From assembly GCA_900315095.1 (NCBI GenBank), contig OMXS01000001.1, forward strand, positions 186,001 through 250,000: 64,000 nt of DNA, read 5' to 3'. Of the stretch, positions 50,358 to 60,523 are shown piece after piece; position 1 is the first letter of the stretch, and every line of letters starts with the position of its first letter. The notes beneath the pieces are model-generated. The model did no database searches and was not told the DNA's origin. It saw nothing but the letters and a program-made list of their open reading frames with translations. Origin of the DNA: an uncultured Prevotellaceae bacterium (GTDB lineage Bacteria > Bacteroidota > Bacteroidia > Bacteroidales > Bacteroidaceae). Made by a program: the position numbers and the translations under genes.

Positions 50358-53300
50358 ATGAATTTTAATCTCAGAAAAACAGTGCTGCTGATGAGCGCTT
50401 GTGCTGCTGTGGGGTTTGCCTACCCAGCATACGCCTCGTCTGAAGTTGCCCCGCAGGCAATTCAGCAGTCAAAGAAAGTGAGTGGTACTGTCGTCGATGC
50501 TGAAGGTCCAGTAATTGGAGCTACAGTATTGGAGAAAGGTACTTCTAACGCTACCGTTACCGACATGGACGGTAATTTCTCTCTCAACGTGCAGCCTGGT
50601 GCTACACTTGTAATCTCTTATGTTGGCTACAAGACTCAGGAAGTGGTTGTTGGCAACCAGTCGGTAATTCGTGTTGACATTACCGAGGACGCTGACATGC
50701 TCGAGGAAGTTGTGGTAGTCGGTTATGGTGTTCAGAAAAAGAAACTCGTAACTGGCGCTACTGTTGAGGTGAAGGGTGAGGACATCACCAAACTCAACAC
50801 CACTCAAGTGCTCGGTGCTCTTCAGAGCCAAAGCCCTGGTGTTACTATTCAGGCCGTTTCAGGTCAGCCAGGTGACGGATTTAAGGTGGCTGTGCGTGGT
50901 GCTGGTACCAACAGCGACACCAAGCCTATTTACGTAATTGATGGTGTGGCTGGTGGTGACATTAACAACCTTAACCCTGCCGACATCGAGCGTATCGACG
51001 TGCTGAAAGATGCTGCCTCTGCAGCAATCTATGGTGCAAACGGTGCAAACGGTGTTATCCTTATAACTACAAAGCAAGGGAAGGCAGGTAAAGTGACCGT
51101 AAGTTACGATGGTAACATCGGTTGGCAGAACGTTGCCAAGGTCCCACAGTTGCTCAATGCACGTCAGTTCATGCAGGTTCAGGATATGGTGAACCTTAAC
51201 AATGGCGGCAGCAGCTACGACTGGGCTTCATTCTTCAATGTGGCTTATGACGCCAATGGTAACCCAACAGGTCCTACAGCAGTCAACGAGGGTCTGCTTG
51301 ATGCTTACATGAGTGGCAAGAACGCAGGTACCAACTGGATTGACGCTATCCGTAACAAGAATGCCGTAACAACATCTCACGCCCTCAACTTGGCCGGCGG
51401 TTCCGATATTTCAAAGTTCTCTACTGGTATCGGTTATCAGTATCAGGACGGTGTATTCGGAAAAATGGCAAAGTCTGACTTCCGCCGTTTCACCCTGCGC
51501 CTCAACTCTGAACATGTGGTACTCCGCAGTGAGGACAAGGGATTTGATATTATCAAGTTGGGCGAGAACTTCTACTACCAGCATCGTCAGAACCAAGGTC
51601 TCCAGATAGGTAATCAGTATAGCAACGAACTTTCAAACATGCTGCGCGCCAACCCGCTTATCCCAATGTATGATGGCGAAGGCAATCTCACAGCTCACGA
51701 CTATCTAGACCAGTCAGGATGGTTCGGTTTCAACAGTTATATGGCTAACCCGGTATATAACATGATGAACGGCCAGAGTGCAAACAACAAGTCGAAGAGT
51801 TTTAACATGAACGCTGTTGGATACATTGAGATTCAGCCAATAAAGAATCTCATATACCGCGGACAGGTTAACTATAACTATAGTTCTTGGTCATGGCGTG
51901 CATATCTGCCTGTTTTCTATAGCAATGACCAAGGTGGCAAGAGAGATCTTGACCAGGTTACACAGCAGACAGGTAATGGCTGGGGCTGGGGCATGACTCA
52001 CACTCTGAACTATAAGTTCAATCTTGACAAGAACAATTTCGACGTGCTCGTTGGTACCGAGTATGGCGAGAGCCGCCCAACTTTCGGCGAGACACTTAAT
52101 GCAACCTCTACAGGTAGCATCTTCGGCAACTTGAAGCAGGCGTACGTAGGTCTCACAGAAGACCGCTCTAGTGCATCTGTTGACGGTAAGCCTTATGGCG
52201 ACGAAAGATCTCTCTCTTACTTCGGCCGTGTCAACTATGACTTCAATGAGACCTATATGCTAAGCCTCGTGCTCCGTGCCGATGGTTCTTCTAGGTTTGC
52301 AAAAGGCAAGCGTTGGGGTTACTTCCCGTCAGTAAGTGCCGGTTGGGTTGTTACAAACGAGAAATTCATGGAGAGTACTTCAAGCTGGCTCGATTTCCTG
52401 AAGATTCGTGCCGGTTGGGGACAGAACGGTAACAAGAATATCGGTGATGGCTTTGCTTACATGACAACCTTCAGCTATGGCGATTTCGGTAACTATTCAT
52501 TTGGAAGCACAAAGGACAACTCAACCCAAGGTGCTTATTCAACACGTTTGCCAAACGCTGATTTGACATGGGAAACATCAGAGCAGATAGACCTCGGTTT
52601 CGACGCTCGCTTCCTCGGAGGTCGCCTTGGTGCAACATTCGATTGGTATAACAAAACCACAAAGGATCTTCTCCTTTATGTTCAGATTCCTGCTTCTACA
52701 GGTTTTGCTCAGCAGTGGCGCAACGCAGGTACCGTTAAGAACTCTGGTGTTGAACTTGCACTTAACTGGCGTGACAAAATTGGTTCAGACTTCCACTACA
52801 ATGTAGGCTGGAACATGGCTTTAAACAAGAACGAGGTAACCAAGATTAATGGTTTGGTGAAGTACATCAATGGCGGTAATGACCTGTTGGCTCAGAATAC
52901 GGGTACAATGGCTCGCATGGCTGAGGGACATCCCATCGGATACTTCTATGGATATAAAACAGACGGTGTAATGCAGAATGAGGCTGACGTGCAGGCATAT
53001 CTGGCACAGAACTGCGGCGGCGACGCAGCAAACTCTCTGCAGGGTGCTGGCATCAAGCCGGGCGACCTGAAGTTTGTCGATGTCAATGGCGACGGCATCG
53101 TTAACGACGACGATAAGACTGATCTTGGCGACCCACATCCAAACATAACAATGGGCTTAACTCTCGGTGCCGATTATAAAGGCTTCGATATCAGCATTAC
53201 TGGTTACACTGCACTTGGACAGCAGGTAGCTCGCTCATGGCGTAAGTTCACGGACGGACAGTATGAGAACTACACCACAGAGGTTTACAACTACTGGCAC

Positions 53301-53639
53301 GGTGAGGGAACATCAAACAGATATCCTCTCTTGGCTCCAGGTAACAGTGGTCCTAACTGGCAGCAAGTTTCTGACCTCTATGTTGAGAATGCTGGATACT
53401 TCCGTCTGCAGAACCTCACAGTGGGTTATGACTTTAAGAACGTGTGGAATAACTGCCCATTCCAGCAACTACGTCTCTACTTCACTGCTCAGAATCTCTT
53501 CACCATTACAAACTATAAGGGTATGGATCCTGAGAATGGTATGGCACTCAACGGCAGTGAACCTTGGGTAACAGGTGTTGACGTTGGTAACTATCCGCTG
53601 CCGCGTACTTACATGGTAGGTGTTAACATTAAATTCTAA
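50358..53639 (+). CDS. SusC/RagA family TonB-dependent transporter, full-length form
   Basis: A 1093-residue outer-membrane transporter. Signal peptide (TVLLMSACAAVGFAYPAYA), N-terminal carboxypeptidase-regulatory-like domain (VSGTVVDAEGPVIGATVLEKGTSNATVTDMDGNFSL), TonB-box region and plug (MLEEVVVVGYGVQKKKLVTGATVEV...VAVRGAGTNSDTKPIYVIDGV...IDVLKDAASAAIYGANGANGVILITTKQG). A barrel follows, ending GVNIKF. It pairs with the SusD encoded 18 bases downstream. No glycoside hydrolase is in the operon, so the substrate may be something other than a polysaccharide, or may be degraded elsewhere. Confidence 0.96.
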   Translation: MNFNLRKTVLLMSACAAVGFAYPAYASSEVAPQAIQQSKKVSGTVVDAEGPVIGATVLEKGTSNATVTDMDGNFSLNVQPGATLVISYVGYKTQEVVVGNQSVIRVDITEDADMLEEVVVVGYGVQKKKLVTGATVEVKGEDITKLNTTQVLGALQSQSPGVTIQAVSGQPGDGFKVAVRGAGTNSDTKPIYVIDGVAGGDINNLNPADIERIDVLKDAASAAIYGANGANGVILITTKQGKAGKVTVSYDGNIGWQNVAKVPQLLNARQFMQVQDMVNLNNGGSSYDWASFFNVAYDANGNPTGPTAVNEGLLDAYMSGKNAGTNWIDAIRNKNAVTTSHALNLAGGSDISKFSTGIGYQYQDGVFGKMAKSDFRRFTLRLNSEHVVLRSEDKGFDIIKLGENFYYQHRQNQGLQIGNQYSNELSNMLRANPLIPMYDGEGNLTAHDYLDQSGWFGFNSYMANPVYNMMNGQSANNKSKSFNMNAVGYIEIQPIKNLIYRGQVNYNYSSWSWRAYLPVFYSNDQGGKRDLDQVTQQTGNGWGWGMTHTLNYKFNLDKNNFDVLVGTEYGESRPTFGETLNATSTGSIFGNLKQAYVGLTEDRSSASVDGKPYGDERSLSYFGRVNYDFNETYMLSLVLRADGSSRFAKGKRWGYFPSVSAGWVVTNEKFMESTSSWLDFLKIRAGWGQNGNKNIGDGFAYMTTFSYGDFGNYSFGSTKDNSTQGAYSTRLPNADLTWETSEQIDLGFDARFLGGRLGATFDWYNKTTKDLLLYVQIPASTGFAQQWRNAGTVKNSGVELALNWRDKIGSDFHYNVGWNMALNKNEVTKINGLVKYINGGNDLLAQNTGTMARMAEGHPIGYFYGYKTDGVMQNEADVQAYLAQNCGGDAANSLQGAGIKPGDLKFVDVNGDGIVNDDDKTDLGDPHPNITMGLTLGADYKGFDISITGYTALGQQVARSWRKFTDGQYENYTTEVYNYWHGEGTSNRYPLLAPGNSGPNWQQVSDLYVENAGYFRLQNLTVGYDFKNVWNNCPFQQLRLYFTAQNLFTITNYKGMDPENGMALNGSEPWVTGVDVGNYPLPRTYMVGVNIKF

Positions 53640-53656
53640 ATAAAACGAGAATAACG

Positions 53657-55399
53657 ATGAAAAAAATATTATATTTCGCTGCTGCGGCTGTTCTTGGGCT
53701 GAGTGTGACATCTTGCTCTCTCGACTCTGAGAACCTGACTGACAGCACCTCGGAGAACTTCCCGAGAACAGAAAAGGATGTCACCGCATCGCTCGCAGCC
53801 GTATATGAGAACCTGAACGCTGTGAATGCGAACCCGCAGATGTCGTTCTACTATCTCTCTATGCTGGCAGCCGATGATAATCTCGGCGGCGGCGGTGCTA
53901 ACGATAAACTGATGCAGGCTCTCGACCTGATGTGTAACTACAATGCTAACATGACTGAGCAGTTCTTCAAGGACCGTTATGAAGGCATCGCACGAGCAAA
54001 CGCCATCATCGAGGCTCTGCCAAACACTAATATTGACGACCAGACAAAGGCTCAGGCTCTTGGTGAGGCTAAGACTCTCCGTGCTTTTTACTACTATGAA
54101 CTGGCTTCACAATATGGCAACGTGCCTCTGAACATTAAGCCGGGTGACGACAACGCACAGGGTGACGTGACTGCTCTTTGGGCACAGATTCTGACTGACC
54201 TGCGCGATGCTGCTAAGGACATGCCCGCTCAGAAACTCACCGATGGACACATCGACAAATACACCGCAGAGGCAATGCTCGCACGTGTATGGTTGTTCTA
54301 CACTGGCTTCTATGGCAACGGCACTGACATTGCTGCTCTGACGAGTAGTAACTATAGTCCTCTTACCAGCGTGGAACTTGCCGACGGAACAACACTCACC
54401 AAGCAGGATGTTATAGGTTATATTGACGATTGCGTTAATAACTCTGGCTACGAACTCGTTCCCGACTATCGAAATTTGTGGGCTTACACAAACAGATGTA
54501 CTGTTGAAAACTATCCTTACACCGCAGGACAAGGACTGGAGTGGGTAGAGAATGACAACGCTGTTAACCCAGAGTCGATGTTCGCTATCAAGTTCAACAA
54601 ATTGGCTTCTTGGAGTACCACTATCGGTTATGGTAACGGCTATGCCCTCCATTTCGGTATCCGCGGTGGACAGGATGTTGACAAGACCTTCCCGTTCGGA
54701 CAAGGATGGGGTGCTGGTCCTGTTGCTCCAAACCTCGTTACCGACTGGCAGACTGCTGAGCCTTCAGACGTGCGCCGTGACGCTTCCATTCAGGACGTTC
54801 GCGAACTGCCTGAGTATCAGTTTGGTGGTGCTACATGGGCTGACTTCATTCAGGAGACCAACTGGTTTGAAAAGAAGCAGTGTGCTATCGCAGGCTTCGA
54901 CGGAGCAAAATATCAGCCATGCTTCGAAGCTATCATGTATGGCGACAAGGGATGGGAGAACGGAGTGAACTTCCAGACTTCTAACATTCACGACCTCGTG
55001 CTGTTGCGCTTTGCCGACGTTTTGCTTATGCAAAGCGAACTAAAAGAAGATGTCTCTGGTATAAACAAAGTTCGCGCCCGTGCAGGATTGAGTCCAATCG
55101 GTTCATATTCTCTGAAGGCTTTGCAGGACGAACGCCGCTGGGAACTTGCCTTCGAAGGCGTTCGTTGGAACGATATTCGTCGCTGGCATATTGCCGCCGA
55201 AGCTCTGGAGAAACAAACAGGACAGCCTACTTACTCTCGTGGCAAGGCAGACGTCAACTCTGCTCATAATGGTGGTTACAAAACCCGTTATAATGCTACT
55301 GCCGGATTCCAGAAGATGCCTGAAAACCAGGTACTGCAAGGGCGTGTAGCGCAGAACGAAGGTTGGAAGGGTTCCGATTCAGAGTATCAGGGTTGGTAA
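53657..55399 (+). CDS. SusD/RagB family outer-membrane lipoprotein
   Basis: A 580-residue lipoprotein (MKKILYFAAAAVLGLSVTSC lipobox). The SusD features are AQALGEAKTLRAFYYYELASQYGNVPL and, near the end, LRFADVLLMQSELKE...INKVRARAGLSPI...LQDERRWELAFEGVRWNDIRRWH. It forms the lid of the SusC transporter just upstream. A lipoprotein gene follows after 42 bases. Confidence 0.95.
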   Translation: MKKILYFAAAAVLGLSVTSCSLDSENLTDSTSENFPRTEKDVTASLAAVYENLNAVNANPQMSFYYLSMLAADDNLGGGGANDKLMQALDLMCNYNANMTEQFFKDRYEGIARANAIIEALPNTNIDDQTKAQALGEAKTLRAFYYYELASQYGNVPLNIKPGDDNAQGDVTALWAQILTDLRDAAKDMPAQKLTDGHIDKYTAEAMLARVWLFYTGFYGNGTDIAALTSSNYSPLTSVELADGTTLTKQDVIGYIDDCVNNSGYELVPDYRNLWAYTNRCTVENYPYTAGQGLEWVENDNAVNPESMFAIKFNKLASWSTTIGYGNGYALHFGIRGGQDVDKTFPFGQGWGAGPVAPNLVTDWQTAEPSDVRRDASIQDVRELPEYQFGGATWADFIQETNWFEKKQCAIAGFDGAKYQPCFEAIMYGDKGWENGVNFQTSNIHDLVLLRFADVLLMQSELKEDVSGINKVRARAGLSPIGSYSLKALQDERRWELAFEGVRWNDIRRWHIAAEALEKQTGQPTYSRGKADVNSAHNGGYKTRYNATAGFQKMPENQVLQGRVAQNEGWKGSDSEYQGW

Positions 55400-55441
55400 T
55401 CTGTTAATGTCTAACACAGCAAAAAAATAAAGAAAAACTAT

Positions 55442-56620
55442 ATGAAAAAGATACTTTATGTAATGCCTTTGCTGGCTTTGGCCTTAACTGCTTGCGACCC
55501 ATCTGAGATAGAAGGTGGTAGCGAGTGGTCACAGTTTGACATCAACCAGTTGCAGGCTACAGCCACACCTCAAGAGGTGAATGGAATGAACGGTAACGTG
55601 ATACATGTGGTTTCCAATTCTCCTGTGGTTACAGCATGGGATGCTGACCAGCTGATAGAGAACACTACGCACACGGTTACTACCGAAGGTAATATCTATG
55701 TTACCAAGTTGGGTGCTAACATAATTCGTGTATCGGCTACCAATAATGGTGGTTCTCCTGCTGTAAAGGAAATCACAGTGCAAATAGACACTATCTCTTA
55801 CATCACCGATGCTATAAAGAATCGTTTGTGCATTGGCCAGAGAGGTGCGCCTACTTATTTTGGCAAAGGATTTAATGTTGCGAACATCACGGTTTCTCAG
55901 ACTATTGATAACCTGACAGGTAAGCCAGGAAACAGCATCAATATAACCAAGAACACTAACCCTGCACTCTGTACATTCAGATGGGGTAGCAGCAGCATTG
56001 ATACGAACATTGGTAAGATTGTTACCTATGCGCTTGACGAGGAACAGGAACTCTTTGTTGATTTCCAGGACGCTCGCGGTGTAACTGCCACTTTCAGTCT
56101 TGGCAAGTTTAAAGCTGAGGCATATTCTGACCTGCCAGCGGGTATCAGACTGCTTACAGGTTATGATCCTGTGGAGGCTCCAACGGCTACTAAGACTTGG
56201 ACTATGGCTCCTGAGAACAACTGGGGTAATGGTGGCAACAACGACAAGAAGCCTTCATGGTGGACCACAACCGTTTGGGATCAGGGAGGTACACAGGGTA
56301 CGCTGACCTTCGACTTCGTTACTGGTACGTTGACTAAGCAACTGGAGAAAGAAGATGCTGCCGATGGTGACAAGTCCGGATCAGGTCCATTCTCACTCGA
56401 CTTTGCTGCCGAGAACGCAGAGACTAATGTGCTCTTCGTTTTGAAGACAACAGAACCAGGTAACATTATTCACCCAATAATGATTAACCAAGGCGACTAC
56501 CACCCAACGCGTTATGAAGTGACATTGCTCGACGAGGATAATCTCGTGCTCCGTGCACAGCACACCAATGACGCTACATGGGAAGGATGCTTCTGGGTAA
56601 TGGTGAAAGTTAATGAATAG
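55442..56620 (+). CDS. surface lipoprotein of the SusCD operon, SusE/F-like role
   Basis: A 392-residue lipoprotein (MKKILYVMPLLALALTAC). Then come beta-rich domains: an N-terminal Ig/PKD-like unit (about 35-115, GNVIHVVSNSPVVTAWD...ANIIRVSATNNGG), a central domain (about 120-235), and a C-terminal domain rich in Trp, Asn and Gly (MAPENNWGNGGNNDKKPSWWTTTVWDQGG) that could bind ligand. The position after SusC-SusD matches accessory ligand-binding lipoproteins, but no close family is recognised. A terminator follows at 56642-56676. Confidence 0.88.
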   Translation: MKKILYVMPLLALALTACDPSEIEGGSEWSQFDINQLQATATPQEVNGMNGNVIHVVSNSPVVTAWDADQLIENTTHTVTTEGNIYVTKLGANIIRVSATNNGGSPAVKEITVQIDTISYITDAIKNRLCIGQRGAPTYFGKGFNVANITVSQTIDNLTGKPGNSINITKNTNPALCTFRWGSSSIDTNIGKIVTYALDEEQELFVDFQDARGVTATFSLGKFKAEAYSDLPAGIRLLTGYDPVEAPTATKTWTMAPENNWGNGGNNDKKPSWWTTTVWDQGGTQGTLTFDFVTGTLTKQLEKEDAADGDKSGSGPFSLDFAAENAETNVLFVLKTTEPGNIIHPIMINQGDYHPTRYEVTLLDEDNLVLRAQHTNDATWEGCFWVMVKVNE

Positions 56621-56641
56621 GTTTATATATATCCATGGGGA

Positions 56642-56676
56642 AAACCGCTCCGCTTTCAGATGGGGCGGTTTTTCTT
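56642..56676 (+). terminator. intrinsic terminator of the second SusCD operon
   Basis: AAACCGCTCC and TGGGGCGGTTTTT form a GC-rich stem with one mismatch, followed by a T-rich run, 22 bases past the stop codon of the lipoprotein gene. Confidence 0.8.
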
Positions 56677-56684
56677 TCTTATTA

Positions 56685-56716
56685 TTTGTTCTTTTCATAT
56701 AATTGTTTTAACTTTG
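56685..56716 (+). promoter_or_regulatory. promoter of the DUF4369-DUF6057-CxxCH operon
   Basis: TTTG at 56685-56688, 20 bases, then TAACTTTG at 56709-56716. The ATG at 56724 is only seven bases past the -7 box, so the mRNA should have almost no leader. Confidence 0.7.
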
Positions 56717-56723
56717 CAACTTA

Positions 56724-57272
56724 ATGAGAAAACTGTTTTTTTTGTGTTGTCTTGCCGCTATTGTCGCCTTGAGTGCGGCATGTGATAACTCCGAAGGTAA
56801 AACATGCCGTATAATAGGTGTGGCTCCCGACTCATTTATGGAAGGTCAGTGGGTGTTCCTTGTACCTTTCAGTAATGCCACACGTGCTAATGTCGATTCT
56901 ACTGTTATTAAGGACGGGCGATTTGAGTTCCACAGCGATACCATGATGATGGCAAAGTTGCTCACGGCTTTCCGTCTTCAACTCGATGTGCAACCGCTGC
57001 TCGTTGTAGTTGAACCAGGAAATGTGGAGGTGACCATTGCTTCTATAAGCAGTGCGAAGGGAACTCCACAGAATGACTCTCTGCAACATTGGAAGGAGTT
57101 GACTGAGCGTCATAACAGCGAGATGTCTGCATTTAGAAAAGCGAATGATAGGGTTGCTGCAGACAGTGCACAGACGGTATATATAAAACGCACACGTCAG
57201 TTGGCAGACAATTTAAAACAGGGCGTGCTGTATGGTTTCCTGAATCAAATCTTGCCTAAAGCGAAAGAATAA
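56724..57272 (+). CDS. DUF4369 domain lipoprotein
   Basis: A 182-residue lipoprotein (MRKLFFLCCLAAIVALSAAC lipobox). A DUF4369-type domain follows (about 25-115, RIIGVAPDSFMEGQWVFLVPFSNATRANVDSTVIKDGRFEFHS), then a helical C-terminal part (KRTRQLADNLKQGVLYGFLNQIL). DUF4369 is usually fused to a TlpA-like thioredoxin domain; here that domain is missing, so it is a stand-alone N-terminal unit. It is the first gene of an operon with a DUF6057 membrane protein 27 bases later. Confidence 0.88.
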   Translation: MRKLFFLCCLAAIVALSAACDNSEGKTCRIIGVAPDSFMEGQWVFLVPFSNATRANVDSTVIKDGRFEFHSDTMMMAKLLTAFRLQLDVQPLLVVVEPGNVEVTIASISSAKGTPQNDSLQHWKELTERHNSEMSAFRKANDRVAADSAQTVYIKRTRQLADNLKQGVLYGFLNQILPKAKE

Positions 57273-57299
57273 TCAATTATACATTTACCTTACATTCCT

Positions 57300-59066
57300 A
57301 TGAAACGATATGGTCAGCAGTGTTTCCAATGGGGACTGACTCTTTTGTTCGGTCTTGCCGTCTTTCTTTTTTGGAGGCTGAGGTATCCATTTGTACTTTC
57401 CTATCAAGAGCAGTTTCAGTTGTTCCTTGACAGCAAAGCATATTTTTCTGAAGCGCTGGCAGTTCCTGGGGGATTGGCACGTTACATTGCTGAGTGGTTG
57501 GTGCAGTTATATATTAGTTTCACTGCGGGTGCAATGGTACTTACTGTCGCTTTCATTTTGATACAACAGATTTCATGGAGACTCATCTGCAAGGTGTGTC
57601 GCTTTGTTGACGGAGAATCTCAGCAAGTATACTATCCTTCGAGTTTTCTTCCTGCTGTATTATTATGGGTACTTATGGGTGACGAGAGTGTCCTGTTTGC
57701 CTATGTAGTGTCTTTGGTTTTATGTCTTCTTGCCATGTTAGCATGGCCCCGTAAGGCGGTGGCGCAGGCAGTCTTCTCAGTTGTCACTATTCCTTTGCTC
57801 TATTGGGTGGCTGGCTCGATGGTGCTTATGGTCGCTGTTTTTGTCGCTCTTGTCTTTATTTTCACTGCTAAAGGATTTAGGCGAGGTATTCTTGCTGTGC
57901 TGATACTTCTGTGGGCAGTAACATGCATATTGTTAAGTTCGCTTTTTGTTCACTATCCATTAGACCGTCTGTTTGCAGGCATCTGTTATTACAGGCTCCT
58001 TGCTGTGCAACCATTTATGATGCTTTTTGTGCCGTTACTTTGTGCTGTTTTGCCTTTTATTGTATGTTTTTTGCCATCAGTTGCCAAAGGCAAATGGAAT
58101 CTGGCTCTTGTAAGCCTACAAACAGTGGCGGTTGCATCGCTGGCTTTGCTAACAATACCCCATGCCTATGAACTGCGAAAGTACGAACTGATGGAATATG
58201 ACCATCTGGTGAGAACAAAGCAGTGGGATGCTATACTGAAGAAAGCAGAGAACAAACATCCCGATTTGCCCATGAGCGTGTGCGCCACTAATCTGGCGTT
58301 GGCAATGAAAGGCCAGTTGGGCGACCGTGTTTTTGATTTCTATCAGCATGGAAGTGAGGGTCTGCTTCCAAATTTCCAGCGACATTTCACTGCCGATCAA
58401 CTCGCAGGTGAGATAAATTTTTATCTTGGCCTAGTTAATACTTCTCAACGTCTTGCGATGGAGTCTATGGAGGCTTTGCCTGACCAAAGGAAGAGTGTGA
58501 GAGTGGTGAAACGACTCGCAGAGACAAATCTTATTAACGGACATTATGAAGTTGCTTGCAAATACCTCTTATTATTGAAACAAACACTTTTCTATAAACG
58601 CTGGGCTGAGCAGACTGAGTCATTGCTTGGAAACGAAGAGAAAATCAATGCCCACCCCGTCTATGGTTGGTTACGAAAGATAAGACTCGACGAAGACTTC
58701 CTTTACAGCGAGGAAGAAAAAGACAAGATATGTGGACAGTTGTTCTTGAAGAATAAAGACAACATGATGGCTGTTCAATACCTTCTCATGATACCATTAC
58801 TCGATGGCGATATTAATCGTTTTATGCAGTATGAACAAGTGGTAAGCGAAAAGATTAATTACCGTCCGCGTGCTGTGCAAGAAGCCATTGCTTTTGCGTA
58901 TATGCAGACAAACAGACCTGTACCGCAAGGCGTCGTCAGTCAGGCAGTACTCCAAAACTTGCAAGGTTTCGTCAGAGTCTATCAACAGGGACCTCAGTCG
59001 CCCGCACTAGAATCATATAAAAATTCGGTGTGGTACTATCTCACCTCTAATACTACGAAACAATGA
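57300..59066 (+). CDS. DUF6057-type polytopic membrane protein, copy 1
   Basis: A 588-residue protein. About ten hydrophobic segments occupy the first 300 residues (for example FQWGLTLLFGLAVFLFW, FTAGAMVLTVAFILI and FMMLFVPLLCAVLPFIVCFL). A soluble helical region of about 290 residues follows with repeats reminiscent of TPRs (LSFxxx-like helices; VKRLAETNLINGHYEVACKYLLLLKQTLFYKRWAEQTESLL). The opening FWRLRYPFVLSYQEQFQLFL is shared with the paralogue at 62156 (FFYPDHLFYQEQNQIFL). Function unknown. Its stop overlaps the start of the CxxCH lipoprotein by four bases. Confidence 0.85.
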   Translation: MKRYGQQCFQWGLTLLFGLAVFLFWRLRYPFVLSYQEQFQLFLDSKAYFSEALAVPGGLARYIAEWLVQLYISFTAGAMVLTVAFILIQQISWRLICKVCRFVDGESQQVYYPSSFLPAVLLWVLMGDESVLFAYVVSLVLCLLAMLAWPRKAVAQAVFSVVTIPLLYWVAGSMVLMVAVFVALVFIFTAKGFRRGILAVLILLWAVTCILLSSLFVHYPLDRLFAGICYYRLLAVQPFMMLFVPLLCAVLPFIVCFLPSVAKGKWNLALVSLQTVAVASLALLTIPHAYELRKYELMEYDHLVRTKQWDAILKKAENKHPDLPMSVCATNLALAMKGQLGDRVFDFYQHGSEGLLPNFQRHFTADQLAGEINFYLGLVNTSQRLAMESMEALPDQRKSVRVVKRLAETNLINGHYEVACKYLLLLKQTLFYKRWAEQTESLLGNEEKINAHPVYGWLRKIRLDEDFLYSEEEKDKICGQLFLKNKDNMMAVQYLLMIPLLDGDINRFMQYEQVVSEKINYRPRAVQEAIAFAYMQTNRPVPQGVVSQAVLQNLQGFVRVYQQGPQSPALESYKNSVWYYLTSNTTKQ

Positions 59067-60523
59067 AAAAACAGTTCCTCATATTGTTCTCACTGCTGCT
59101 GTTTGTGGCATGTGCTGACCATCCGTCAAATCCTAAGGTTGTGGCAGAGGCTCCAGTCATCTATCCCGACTATGTCGATGTTACTGTACCAGTAGGAATA
59201 GCACCGCTGAACTTTGGTGTTAAGGGTGATATCGAATGTATGTATGTTGTGGTGAAAGGGAAGAAGGGTGGTGAGATAACTTCCAACGGACAATATGCCG
59301 ACTTCGACATCGATGACTGGCATGCATTGCTTGAACTTAATAAGGGCGGCGACCTTATAGTCACGGTGTCAGTCAAGAAGGACGGAGTATGGATTCAATA
59401 TCGCGATTTTGCTATACATGTGAGCCCTTACTCACTTGATGAGTGGGGGCTAACGTATCGCCGTATAGCACCAGGCTATGAGATGTACAGCAGTATGGGG
59501 TTATATCAACGAAACCTTAGCAATTTCGATGAGTTTGAGATTATAGAGAACACCCGCGTGCCTGGCATGTGTATCAACTGCCATACGGCAAATAAGACCA
59601 ATCCAGACCAGTTTGTGTTCCATGTGCGTGGACAGCATGGTGCAACAATGTTCCAACGAGGAGACAAACGCGAGTGGTTGCAAGCGAAGAACGAACTGCT
59701 TGGCGGCTCAATGGTATATCCTTATTGGCATCCTTCTGGCAAGTATTGCGCCTTCTCTACCAACCAGACAAGGCAGGGATTCCACGTCGTAGCAAAAGAA
59801 CGTATAGAGGTGTTCGACCTTTCGTCTGACATTTTCGTCTATGACCTAGAGAAACATGATGTGCTCACCGACTCGCTCATCTCGACACCCGACTGGTCGG
59901 AGAACACACCGGTGTTTTCTCCTGATGGCAAGACACTCTACTTCATGACATGCCTACAGCAGGAATATCCCATTAACTTCAAGGAAGAGAAATATAATCT
60001 CTGCAAGATTAGTTTCGACCCGGAGACTGGTCGCTATGGTGATCATGTGGACACTGTATTCAATGCTGTTAAAATGGGCAAGAGTCTCACTTGGCCACGC
60101 CCGTCATACGATGGCAAGTATCTTCTCTTCACACTCATCGACTATGGTTATTTCTCTATGTGGCATAAAGAGTCAGACCAGTGGCTGCTCAACCTCAGCA
60201 CTGGCGAGGCACGGCCACTTGACGAGATTAACAGTCCCGATGCCGACAGTTACCATAACTGGAACATTAACAGCCACTGGATAGTGTTTACATCGCGAAG
60301 AGAGAATGGGCTTTACACGCAACTCTTCCTTGCTGCTATTGATGACAATGGACGGTTCTCAAAGCCCTTCTTGCTGCCGCAGCAAAATCCGCAAGAGTAT
60401 TACAGCGAAACGCTCTATTCGTTCAACACTCCCGACTTTACCAAGACTCGTGTCGATTTTGATGCCCGTGCCGCTGCCCGTGAGATTCTTAGCGACGAGC
60501 GAGTGCAGACGAAGGTAAGGTAA
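59063..60523 (+). CDS. CxxCH-containing PD40 (TolB-like propeller) lipoprotein, copy 1
   Basis: A 486-residue lipoprotein (MKKQFLILFSLLLFVAC). A beta-sandwich N-terminal domain (about 30-130, IYPDYVDVTVPVGIAPLNFGVKGD) is followed by one haem-c type motif, C170-I-N-C173-H174. PD40/TolB-like propeller blades follow (YPYWHPSGKYCAFSTN, PVFSPDGKTLYFMT, WPRPSYDGKYLLFTL, HNWNINSHWIVFTSRRENG). A covalently bound haem c on a surface or periplasmic propeller suggests electron transfer or a haem-dependent sensor, but attachment is not shown. It is translationally coupled to the DUF6057 gene. Confidence 0.88.
   Translation: MKKQFLILFSLLLFVACADHPSNPKVVAEAPVIYPDYVDVTVPVGIAPLNFGVKGDIECMYVVVKGKKGGEITSNGQYADFDIDDWHALLELNKGGDLIVTVSVKKDGVWIQYRDFAIHVSPYSLDEWGLTYRRIAPGYEMYSSMGLYQRNLSNFDEFEIIENTRVPGMCINCHTANKTNPDQFVFHVRGQHGATMFQRGDKREWLQAKNELLGGSMVYPYWHPSGKYCAFSTNQTRQGFHVVAKERIEVFDLSSDIFVYDLEKHDVLTDSLISTPDWSENTPVFSPDGKTLYFMTCLQQEYPINFKEEKYNLCKISFDPETGRYGDHVDTVFNAVKMGKSLTWPRPSYDGKYLLFTLIDYGYFSMWHKESDQWLLNLSTGEARPLDEINSPDADSYHNWNINSHWIVFTSRRENGLYTQLFLAAIDDNGRFSKPFLLPQQNPQEYYSETLYSFNTPDFTKTRVDFDARAAAREILSDERVQTKVR

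Noticed and set aside
54107-54703. 198-codon open frame antisense to the second SusD gene
   Set aside because: Shadow of a conserved coding region, no motif.
56724-57272. Treating the DUF4369 gene as a truncated TlpA pseudogene
   Set aside because: The frame, lipobox and promoter are intact and the gene ends with a sensible helix, with no thioredoxin remnants downstream; a stand-alone protein is simpler.
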